DNA of 7,782 nt from Thermoplasmata archaeon (GTDB lineage Archaea; Thermoplasmatota; Thermoplasmata; Thermoplasmatales; GCA-001856825). Location: positions 1 to 7,782 of the forward strand of contig JAKBNO010000108.1 of NCBI GenBank assembly GCA_021831005.1, written 5' to 3'. A program made the position numbers and the translations under genes. The notes beneath the pieces are model-generated. The model made no database searches, had not been told where the DNA came from, and saw only the letters and a list, made by a program, of their open reading frames with translations. Positions 1 to 5,241 of the stretch are shown in pieces; positions within the stretch are counted from its first letter, which is position 1, and each line of letters opens with the position of its first letter.

Positions 1-1
1 C

Positions 2-706
2 TCTAAGAGCGATTCCCATAGGTCTGGCAACGACCTTAGAATTTTGATGAGCCTCCTGCCCGAGCGGATTGGAAGAGCATTGGATGTAGCTACCGGAACC
101 GGTTTTGTTGCGTTTGAACTCTCAAAGAGAAGTGAGCACGTTGTGGCCCTGGATTTGACCGAAGCAATGTTGAATGAAGCAAAGAAACTGATTACTTCTA
201 ACAAGATTGAAAACGTGGAATTTGAAAAGTCGGATTATTACTCTTATAGCACCTTCCTGAAATTCGACGCAATAACGAACAGGAGGGCTCTGCACCATTT
301 TGATAACAAAGAGTTGTTCTTCAAGAAGTCTAGAGAGTTGCTGAATGAGGATGGAATTCTTGCGATCAGCGACATGCTGGTTCCAGATACGGACAAGGGC
401 GATCTGCTGAACAAACTTGAAAGGAAGAGAGATAATACTCACGTTGCTGCGCTGAACGAAGGGGAATTCATGTTCTCCCTCAAATCTGCGGGATTCAGAA
501 TAATAAAATCTGCCATCGACAAAGAACAGCTAAGTTTCGAGAAATGGCTGTCTCCGGTCGAAACCAATTCCTTGAACGGAATAGAGTGCAAGAAATTCAT
601 AAATAGTCTCTCTGATGATGAACTGAAATCAATGTTGTACGACCGCAGCACCCACACGATGACTAAACAGAGGATAATCGTCGCGGCGGCACCGACGATT
701 TCTTGA
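2..706 (+). CDS. SAM-dependent methyltransferase (UbiE/YcgJ-like class I), 5' end outside window
   Basis: Transfers a methyl group from S-adenosylmethionine to an unidentified small-molecule acceptor; presumably cytoplasmic. The frame is open from base 2, and the residues before the first possible starts (TTG at 44, ATG at 47) include SHRSGNDLRIL, which resembles the S-x-H-x-x-G-x-DL segment preceding motif I in UbiE-type enzymes. I therefore treat the gene as entering from the left edge, not starting at 44. The SAM-binding motif I (LDVATGTG) is at about 80-103, followed by an acidic strand-2 end (ALDLTEAMLNEA), then RRALHHF (motif IV/V region), the DGILAISDMLVP strand, and an RDNTHVAALNEGE segment typical of the YcgJ-like subgroup. 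Family assignment is solid; the substrate is unknown. It ends 58 nt before the next gene. Confidence 0.85.
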   Translation, partial: SKSDSHRSGNDLRILMSLLPERIGRALDVATGTGFVAFELSKRSEHVVALDLTEAMLNEAKKLITSNKIENVEFEKSDYYSYSTFLKFDAITNRRALHHFDNKELFFKKSRELLNEDGILAISDMLVPDTDKGDLLNKLERKRDNTHVAALNEGEFMFSLKSAGFRIIKSAIDKEQLSFEKWLSPVETNSLNGIECKKFINSLSDDELKSMLYDRSTHTMTKQRIIVAAAPTIS

Positions 707-749
707 CATGCACGCTTAAGTGCTCTAAAATAAAGAATAAATATGATAT

Positions 750-755
750 GGTGAT
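750..755 (+). promoter_or_regulatory. Shine-Dalgarno site that sets the start of the small ORF
   Basis: GGTGAT matches part of the archaeal anti-Shine-Dalgarno complement (GGAGGTGAT) and lies 9 nt before ATG 765. It directly abuts the in-frame TTG at 756, too close to serve it, so ATG 765 is preferred. The rest of the 707-764 gap is AT-rich (e.g. AATAAATATGATA at 737-749); no single TATA box stands out and no terminator hairpin is visible. Confidence 0.55.
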
Positions 756-764
756 TTGAGGGTA

Positions 765-1001
765 ATGGTCAAGAGAACTTACCTATCGATAATCTTCAAC
801 ACAGAGGGAGAAAGGCCCTCTGAAATAATAACAAGGCTGCAATCTCTTGGCTTCAATCCAATCACGGGAACAAGGGACCTGGTTTACGAATGGGGAGATC
901 ATGCAACTGTTTCAGATGCTATCTCTTTGATAGACAAGGTGCATGCGACCCTAGGCGGATACAACGTTCTGTTCACTGCCGAGACGATTGACGAGAGATA
1001 G
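765..1001 (+). CDS. Small conserved-looking protein of unknown function (78 aa)
   Basis: I do not recognise a named family. The 78 residues start MVKRTYLSIIFNTEG and alternate predicted strands and helices: a strand (TYLSIIFNT), a helix (SEIITRLQSLG), a strand after FNPITGTRDLVYEW, a helix (ATVSDAISLIDKVHATL) and a final strand (YNVLFTAET). That order is compatible with a small ferredoxin-like alpha/beta fold, which is inference only. There is no signal peptide, membrane segment or cysteine. Start choice: ATG 765 has GGTGAT 9 nt upstream; TTG 756 would add three residues. Its last 29 nt overlap the 3' end of rnp4 on the opposite strand. The good ribosome site and normal composition argue for a real gene. 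Confidence 0.7.
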   Translation: MVKRTYLSIIFNTEGERPSEIITRLQSLGFNPITGTRDLVYEWGDHATVSDAISLIDKVHATLGGYNVLFTAETIDER

Positions 1002-1275
1002 GGATCCTTCTCACATAACCACAGTTGTTGCAGCTGACAGTAATAGTTGACCTGTTTATTCTGACTCTCCCCCCTCCGGAATATATCCCCTTCTTGCATT
1101 TCTTGCAGACCCACGTCTTGGACTCTTCCGGAACTTTCGTCTTGTACTTTGTCGAGTAGAGGTAGATGAGCTCATATTTCCTGTCAGCCTGTTCAGGTTT
1201 TTTATCGTTGATGGCGAGCTTGAAGAGTTCCTTCATCCTTTCCTCCGCTACCCTCTTCTCACTGTTTTTTGCCAT
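973..1275 (-). CDS. rnp4: RNase P protein component 4 (Rnp4/Rpp21 family)
   Basis: Protein subunit of archaeal RNase P, the ribonucleoprotein that removes 5' leaders from precursor tRNAs; in archaea this family acts as a pair with Rnp2-type or related subunits near the RNA specificity domain. The 100 residues show the expected order: an N-terminal helical region (about 1-45, including the QADRKYELIYLYSTKY segment) and a zinc ribbon with Cys57-x2-Cys60 (WVCKKC) and Cys82-x2-Cys85 (CNNC), followed by GYVRRIP. The RVRI strand after the first Cys pair is also typical. The ATG at 1275 lies inside the 3' end of the dihydroorotase gene (17-nt overlap) and has GGAGAG 7 nt upstream (plus-strand 1283-1288), suggesting translational coupling. 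The 3' end overlaps the convergent small ORF by 29 nt. An archaeal/eukaryotic family, so it supports an archaeal source. Confidence 0.92.
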   Translation of the reverse strand: MAKNSEKRVAEERMKELFKLAINDKKPEQADRKYELIYLYSTKYKTKVPEESKTWVCKKCKKGIYSGGGRVRINRSTITVSCNNCGYVRRIPISRQSSRQ

Positions 1276-2476
1276 TCAGAAACTCTCCAGATGAAGAGGA
1301 TAAAACGTCCCCTTCTTGAAGTATCATTTCTCCCCTCAGATAGACATAATCAGGGAAGATGCCTCCGAATTTCTCGAACGGGGTCCATCCACACTTCGAG
1401 TGCAGCTCTTCACCCTTGATTTCTGATGTATTCTTGAGGTCCACAGAAATGAAATCGGCATCGTAGCCTTCGGCTATGAATCCCTTGTTGATGGCACATA
1501 TCTGCGCAGGTTTTTCCATCAGTGCCGAAACCGATTTTTCCAAGCTTATCACTCCTTTCCTATTTGCTGCAAGTATCAAAGGTACTCGTGTTTCGACGCC
1601 AGGGATGCCAGAGGGGGCATCTCCGAATATCTCCTTTTCGAGAAGTGTGTGAGGCGCGTGATCGGAAGCAATAACGTCAATTGATTTTGAATTGAGGCTC
1701 TTTAGCAACTCCTCTTGCACACCCTTCTTCCTGAGAGGAGGATTCACCTTTCCCAGCGAGCCTAATGATAGAGCGTTGTTCAACAACAGGTGATGCGGTG
1801 TGACTTCGGTCGTGAAGCCAAGGGACTTCGCAAACTCGAGAGATCTCACTGAGGTGAGATGCGCTATGTGAGTTCGAGAAAGATCGTACTTGAAAATGTG
1901 TTCGATGGCTTGCATCTCGCACTCCAGTGGCCTGTTCATGTCGTGGGATAGCAGGTCACTGTTTTCCCTTTTATTGTTGTCTATGCACTCCTGAAATTCT
2001 GCGTGCACAACTTTGACCTTGTCCTCCCATTTGCTGGTATTGAGATCCGTTAGGAGCCCTCCTGTCGATTTACCGAGAAATATCTTTTGCCCGATTGCTT
2101 CGGGAACGGTCTCAGAGGATGCAGCCTGATATAGACCAAAGTCTACGTAACTTCTCTTGGCGACAGAGTGAAGTTTGGAATTGAATGTGGTTGAGTCAGT
2201 TATCGGAGTCCTGTTGTTTGGCATGTCACAAACAGTAGTGGTCCCACCAAACATCGCTGATAGAGAACCAGAGTGGAAGTCCTCTTTTTCTGTCTCTCCA
2301 GGGTCCCTGAAGTGGACGTGCATATCCACACCGCCAGGGAGGACGTGGCCCTTGATTCTTGTGACATTCATTCCGGATAGCTCGCTCTTCACTTCCTTGA
2401 TTACCCCTCGGTCCACAACGACATACTTCTCTCTAAACTCTCCGCTAATGTAGAATAGACCGTGAAAGGCTTCCAT
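1259..2476 (-). CDS. pyrC: Dihydroorotase (class I type)
   Basis: Catalyses the reversible cyclisation of N-carbamoyl-L-aspartate to dihydroorotate, step three of de novo pyrimidine synthesis, in the cytoplasm. The 405 residues form an amidohydrolase barrel with small flanking beta regions. Visible active-site elements: His53, His55 and Arg57 in HVHFRDPG; DMPNN at 84-88 (substrate-binding Asn); Lys131 in QKIFLG, a candidate bridging carbamylated Lys; His158 in VVHAE; His205 in HIAHLTS; VTPHHLLL at 225-232; KVNPPLR at 243-249; and the catalytic Asp272 in SDHAPH, with SGIPGVET after it. Length fits the class I family. The ATG at 2476 has GGAG 8 nt upstream (plus-strand 2485-2488), inside the end of the preceding AMMECR1 gene, 2 nt beyond its stop; the 3' end overlaps rnp4 by 17 nt. 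Other amidohydrolases (hydantoinase, allantoinase) are less likely given HVHFRDPG plus SDHAPH. Confidence 0.93.
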   Translation of the reverse strand: MEAFHGLFYISGEFREKYVVVDRGVIKEVKSELSGMNVTRIKGHVLPGGVDMHVHFRDPGETEKEDFHSGSLSAMFGGTTTVCDMPNNRTPITDSTTFNSKLHSVAKRSYVDFGLYQAASSETVPEAIGQKIFLGKSTGGLLTDLNTSKWEDKVKVVHAEFQECIDNNKRENSDLLSHDMNRPLECEMQAIEHIFKYDLSRTHIAHLTSVRSLEFAKSLGFTTEVTPHHLLLNNALSLGSLGKVNPPLRKKGVQEELLKSLNSKSIDVIASDHAPHTLLEKEIFGDAPSGIPGVETRVPLILAANRKGVISLEKSVSALMEKPAQICAINKGFIAEGYDADFISVDLKNTSEIKGEELHSKCGWTPFEKFGGIFPDYVYLRGEMILQEGDVLSSSSGEFLNGKKQ

Positions 2477-2478
2477 TA

Positions 2479-3096
2479 CTATTTCTCCGCTGACAGAACT
2501 TTCCTGAATACTGGTCCTCTTGGTTCCACTTCGTAGAAGACCTCTGCATTGAATGTTGAGATTGAGGTGTCGTCATCCTTCCAGCAGTCCGGTTCCATTC
2601 CAGCCTTCCAGCAAACGGCTTTGAGGAATGCCTTCTGATCCATCTTTTCCTCAACCGCCACCTGCGGAAGCAGGAGGCCTGAAAATGAGTCCCTTTCCGC
2701 AATGAGTCCGTCCCTCCCGACGGCAATCATGGACGGCAGGTCCTTCCTGTTCTTGACGGCAAGCGCAACCGGCTTGCTCAGCATTGAAACTTCGACAGTC
2801 ATATCGTCCATCTCCTCCTTGGTGACGGGAGGAAACCTCGGATCACTCGAAGCAGCGGATATCGCACTCTTTATGACTGCCTCTCCTAGCGGGAATACGG
2901 GTTCCGGAAATCCTATGCAACCCCTCAGTTTTCCGGAAGAATTTGTCAGGGTAGTAAATACTCCCCTCTTCTCGACAAACTTCCCTCCGTAGCTGTTCTT
3001 TACAATTAACTTTATGTCAATGTATTCCTCAATGGCCCTCCTGGCCATCTTGGTCGCGTTTTCCCCATCTTCATCTGTGTATTCCTGCCCTATCAT
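2479..3096 (-). CDS. AMMECR1-domain protein (AmmA-like)
   Basis: Member of the AMMECR1 family, widespread in archaea and eukaryotes; the bacterial/archaeal versions are part of the poorly characterised AmmeMemoRadiSam set. Its biochemical role is not settled. The diagnostic LRGCIGF motif is near residues 57-63 of the 205-residue product, followed by SSDPRFPPVTKEEM, TVEVSMLSKP, GLLLPQVAVEE and the CWKAGMEPDCW segment, in the family's usual order and length. I chose ATG 3096 over TTG 3117: the ATG shares bases with the queE stop (ATGA), has GAGG/GGAG just upstream, and the conserved domain begins only after it, whereas TTG would overlap queE by 25 nt. Tight coupling to queE and a 2-nt gap to pyrC place it in the middle of the operon. 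No MEMO gene or AmmB-type radical SAM gene is in the window. Confidence 0.88.
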   Translation of the reverse strand: MIGQEYTDEDGENATKMARRAIEEYIDIKLIVKNSYGGKFVEKRGVFTTLTNSSGKLRGCIGFPEPVFPLGEAVIKSAISAASSDPRFPPVTKEEMDDMTVEVSMLSKPVALAVKNRKDLPSMIAVGRDGLIAERDSFSGLLLPQVAVEEKMDQKAFLKAVCWKAGMEPDCWKDDDTSISTFNAEVFYEVEPRGPVFRKVLSAEK

Positions 3097-3725
3097 ACTC
3101 CTCGCCTGTCTCCCCAAATTAACTTGTGCAATTGTGGCAGTACTCTGATATTCAATCTTTCTTTTAATACTTTTTCGGTAAGTTCCTTCAAATTTTTTCC
3201 GCCCTCAGGCTGAAAAATCACTTCACCGTCAAAGGGATACTTCTCAACTATTGACTTTGAGAATAAATAATCCTTTTCGTCCGAAATTACGAACTTGAGG
3301 TAATCCTTCTCCGCGAGCAGCTCGATGTTCTCGTATATGTTGTGCTGCACCATATTGGAAGATGGTGTCTTTATGTCCATCGAAATGATCACGTTATCGT
3401 CTGTTGGAACGTCCTCTATAGAGATCGAGCCGCTCGTTTCAAGTATTATCTTGTATTCCTTATCCAGGAGCTTGTACATCAGCGGATAAACTTCCTTCTG
3501 AATGAGAGGCTCACCTCCGGTGATGCAAACAAACTTCGATTTATATTCGGATGCTTCGTCGACCAAACTTTCGATGGTCCTTTTTTCCCCTCCAGAGTAT
3601 GTGTACTTGGAGTCACACCATTCGCATCTCAGGTTGCAGCCAGAGAGTCGTATGAAGAATGTGGGAACTCCGATGAGGGGTCCCTCCCCCTCTATAGAAT
3701 AAAAGGTTTCGATCACCGTCAGCAT
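3093..3725 (-). CDS. queE: 7-carboxy-7-deazaguanine synthase (radical SAM)
   Basis: Converts 6-carboxytetrahydropterin to 7-carboxy-7-deazaguanine, using a [4Fe-4S] cluster, SAM and Mg2+. The product leads to preQ0, in archaea the precursor of archaeosine at tRNA position 15. The 210 residues start with the QueE-type TVIETFYSIEGEGPLIGVPTFF segment, then SGCNLRCEWCD with cluster ligands Cys30, Cys34 and Cys37 (CxxxCxxC). TGGEPL at 69-74 is the SAM-contacting motif; ETSGS (96-100), MDIKTPSS (116-123), KFVISDEKD, QPEGG and the C-terminal LPQLHKLIWG follow as in the family. ATG 3725 has no Shine-Dalgarno site; a TATA-like element about 29 nt upstream suggests a leaderless start. It lies 40 nt after the regulator gene on the same strand, so read-through is also possible, and its stop overlaps the AMMECR1 start by 4 nt. 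Confidence 0.93.
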   Translation of the reverse strand: MLTVIETFYSIEGEGPLIGVPTFFIRLSGCNLRCEWCDSKYTYSGGEKRTIESLVDEASEYKSKFVCITGGEPLIQKEVYPLMYKLLDKEYKIILETSGSISIEDVPTDDNVIISMDIKTPSSNMVQHNIYENIELLAEKDYLKFVISDEKDYLFSKSIVEKYPFDGEVIFQPEGGKNLKELTEKVLKERLNIRVLPQLHKLIWGDRRGV

Positions 3726-3749
3726 TTCTTACGGTTAAGTGCGAGAAGG

Positions 3750-3759
3750 CAATAAAACT
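3750..3759 (-). promoter_or_regulatory. Possible TATA box for queE
   Basis: On the minus strand AGTTTTATTG is centred about 29 nt before the queE ATG at 3725, near the distance expected for a leaderless archaeal transcript, and no ribosome site is visible before that ATG. The element is a weak TATA match inside a 40-nt gap, so queE could equally be transcribed from the regulator promoter. Confidence 0.35.
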
Positions 3760-3765
3760 TTGCCA

Positions 3766-4383
3766 CTATGCTTTTGAGAGCGTTATTTCGCAGTCGTACT
3801 TGTCCTTGGAAATTGGATCTTTTTTGATTACTTTATAAGAAGGTAGCATCGTTTCTATGAGTGCGTCTTCAAACGTTCCGCAGAAAGCGTTGTTTGTGTC
3901 AAGAGCCAGTGAATAGTATATGCAGTTATTCCTCTTGATCACTATGTTCCCGTCCTTTTCAACGGCTGTGGCCATGCAACCCAGATTGTTGTAAAATGTC
4001 AATAGGTCGCTGATGTCTTTTGTCTTTGAGCCGTCTTCCTTCACTATCCTCTCTCCCGCTCTCTTGAGGAAGTCCTTTACCCATAGTGTGCCGTTTTCTG
4101 AAGTGAGTTCGTCCAGCAGTATCTTTAACAAAAGATCATATTTCTTTGGGAACAGTTTCATTCCGTCCGCCGATATGCTGTAAATTTTCTTCGGTCTTCC
4201 AACTTTTGTCTTCTCAAACTTGGATTCTACATAACCCATGCCTTCGAGCATGATCAGGTGTTCCCTTATGGCATTGCTCCTGATGTTCAGCGAATCGGAT
4301 AATTCATAGACGACTCTAGGTTTCTCCAGAAGTTCTTCCAGAATTTTCTGCTTGCTTTCACCTAAAGTGATTATTTCTTCCAT
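3766..4383 (-). CDS. sufR: SufR-like winged-helix regulator with C-terminal cysteines
   Basis: Predicted DNA-binding regulator of iron-sulfur assembly genes. Residues 8-79 form a winged helix-turn-helix (KQKILEELLEKPRVVYELSDSLNI, recognition helix about 36-50, then the wing VGRPKKIYSISADGMKLFP), the layout of SufR and related COG2345 proteins. The C-terminal half carries Cys136, Cys154, Cys168 and Cys198; NNCIYYSLA, AFCGTFEDALIETML and YDCEI resemble the cluster-binding region of SufR. One cysteine found in many SufR proteins between the second and last of these is absent, whereas Cys136 (LGCMA) is extra. It is divergent from sufCB with a palindrome over its own TATA box, which supports autoregulation and suf control. 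It lacks a Shine-Dalgarno site, consistent with a leaderless transcript. Alternative: a general ArsR/COG2345 regulator with another ligand; context favours SufR. Confidence 0.8.
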   Translation of the reverse strand: MEEIITLGESKQKILEELLEKPRVVYELSDSLNIRSNAIREHLIMLEGMGYVESKFEKTKVGRPKKIYSISADGMKLFPKKYDLLLKILLDELTSENGTLWVKDFLKRAGERIVKEDGSKTKDISDLLTFYNNLGCMATAVEKDGNIVIKRNNCIYYSLALDTNNAFCGTFEDALIETMLPSYKVIKKDPISKDKYDCEITLSKA

Positions 4384-4395
4384 ATTATTTGCTTG

Positions 4396-4416
4396 AGTTA
4401 AATACTCTATTTAACT
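4396..4416. promoter_or_regulatory. Perfect inverted repeat, candidate regulator operator
   Basis: AGTTAAATA (4396-4404), spacer CTC, TATTTAACT (4408-4416): a perfect palindrome with 9-bp arms and a 3-bp spacer, in the 90-nt region between the divergent regulator and sufC. Its right half contains the regulator's TATA box, so a bound dimer would block that promoter and could also affect the sufC promoter about 30 bp away. Binding by the adjacent regulator is inferred from position and symmetry. Confidence 0.7.
4407..4415 (-). promoter_or_regulatory. TATA box of the SufR-like gene
   Basis: GTTAAATAG on the minus strand is centred about 28 nt before the ATG at 4383. With no ribosome site before that ATG, this fits a leaderless archaeal promoter. 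It is embedded in the palindrome at 4396-4416. Confidence 0.55.
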
Positions 4417-4432
4417 TTTATTGCTTTAGTCA

Positions 4433-4451
4433 GGAAAAAATGTTTAAATAT
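4433..4451 (+). promoter_or_regulatory. BRE and TATA box of the sufCB(D) operon
   Basis: A purine-rich BRE-like GGAAAAAA (4433-4440) is followed by TTTAAATAT (4443-4451), centred 27 nt before the sufC ATG at 4474. No Shine-Dalgarno sequence lies between them, so the transcript probably begins at or next to the start codon. Confidence 0.7.
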
Positions 4452-4473
4452 CATTATTTCATACAGAATCACA

Positions 4474-5241
4474 ATGGTTTCTAACGTTCTCTCTATAAAG
4501 AACCTGAATGTCTCTATCGGAGACAAGGAGATACTCAGAGACGTGACGATCACCGTAAAATCGGGAGAGGTTCATGCGCTAATGGGACCAAACGGGACGG
4601 GGAAGAGCACCCTAGCTCATACGGTCGTTGGAAGTGTTAGGTACAAGGTCAATAGTGGTGAACTCCTGATTAACGGTAAAAAACTGAACGATCTGCAGGT
4701 CTATGAAAGAGCAAGAGAGGGTCTATTCGTTGCATTCCAGGAACCTGTTTCTGTACAGGGACTCAGATTCATAAACTACCTGAGAACCGCCTACTCCTCA
4801 CTTCACCCAGACGAGAAACTGGAGTACAAAAAATTCGTGGAAGAGGTTAAAGAGCTTCTCAAGTACTTTGGTCTCGACAGTTCGTTCGCCGACAGGGGAT
4901 TGAATGAGGGTCTTTCGGGTGGGGAAAAGAAGAGGATGGAAGCACTCCAGATGCTGATATTGAAACCAAAATTCATAATTCTGGACGAGATAGATTCTGG
5001 GCTGGATGTAGATGCCCTAAAGGTCGTTTCAAAAGCCATTTCCAGAGCAAAGGAGGACGGGGCTGGAATAATCATCATCACCCACTATCAGAGAATTCTG
5101 GATTACATAAAACCAGATTTCGTCCATGTCCTGATTAACGGTCGGATCGCCGAGAGTGGTAAGGGGGATCTGGCCAAGTTGATTGAAGAGAGGGGCTACG
5201 AATACTATAAAGGAGGTGAGGTGAATGCAAAAATTAACTGA
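4474..5241 (+). CDS. sufC: Fe-S cluster assembly ATPase SufC
   Basis: ABC-type ATPase of the cytoplasmic SufBCD scaffold; ATP binding drives SufC dimerisation and reshapes SufB-SufD for iron-sulfur cluster assembly. The 255 residues contain Walker A GPNGTGKST (38-46), the Q-loop Gln89 in AFQEP, the signature LSGGEKKR (147-154), Walker B FIILDEIDSGLD (167-178) with catalytic Glu172, and the H-loop His204 in ITHYQR. The EKKRMEALQM and DEIDSGLDVDAL stretches are specific to SufC rather than ABC transporters; no membrane partner is nearby. ATG 4474 is the natural start (KNLNV strand nearby, promoter 27 nt upstream, leaderless). The last 17 nt overlap sufB in another frame, and the sufB ribosome site lies inside sufC. 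Confidence 0.96.
   Translation: MVSNVLSIKNLNVSIGDKEILRDVTITVKSGEVHALMGPNGTGKSTLAHTVVGSVRYKVNSGELLINGKKLNDLQVYERAREGLFVAFQEPVSVQGLRFINYLRTAYSSLHPDEKLEYKKFVEEVKELLKYFGLDSSFADRGLNEGLSGGEKKRMEALQMLILKPKFIILDEIDSGLDVDALKVVSKAISRAKEDGAGIIIITHYQRILDYIKPDFVHVLINGRIAESGKGDLAKLIEERGYEYYKGGEVNAKIN
5212..5219 (+). promoter_or_regulatory. Strong Shine-Dalgarno site for sufB inside sufC
   Basis: GGAGGTGA is a full-length match to the archaeal anti-Shine-Dalgarno complement, 5 nt before ATG 5225 and within the last codons of sufC. It confirms that start and suggests efficient translation of sufB independent of the leaderless first gene. Confidence 0.85.

Noticed and set aside
2175..2453. Plus-strand open frame inside the dihydroorotase gene
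   Set aside because: It is antisense to a region with clear dihydroorotase motifs (HVHFRDPG, DMPNN) and its product has no recognisable domain.
3097..3117. TTG at 3117 as start of the AMMECR1 gene
   Set aside because: It would overlap queE by 25 nt and adds residues outside the domain; ATG 3096 in an ATGA overlap is the more usual arrangement.
3748..3764. GGCAA...TTGCC inverted repeat between the regulator stop and queE, possible terminator
   Set aside because: Arms are only 5 bp with a 7-nt loop and there is no following T-run on the transcribed strand; chance occurrence is likely.
3726..3765. Possible preQ1-type riboswitch ahead of queE
   Set aside because: The gap is only 40 nt, the transcript is probably leaderless, and no pseudoknot-forming pattern is visible.
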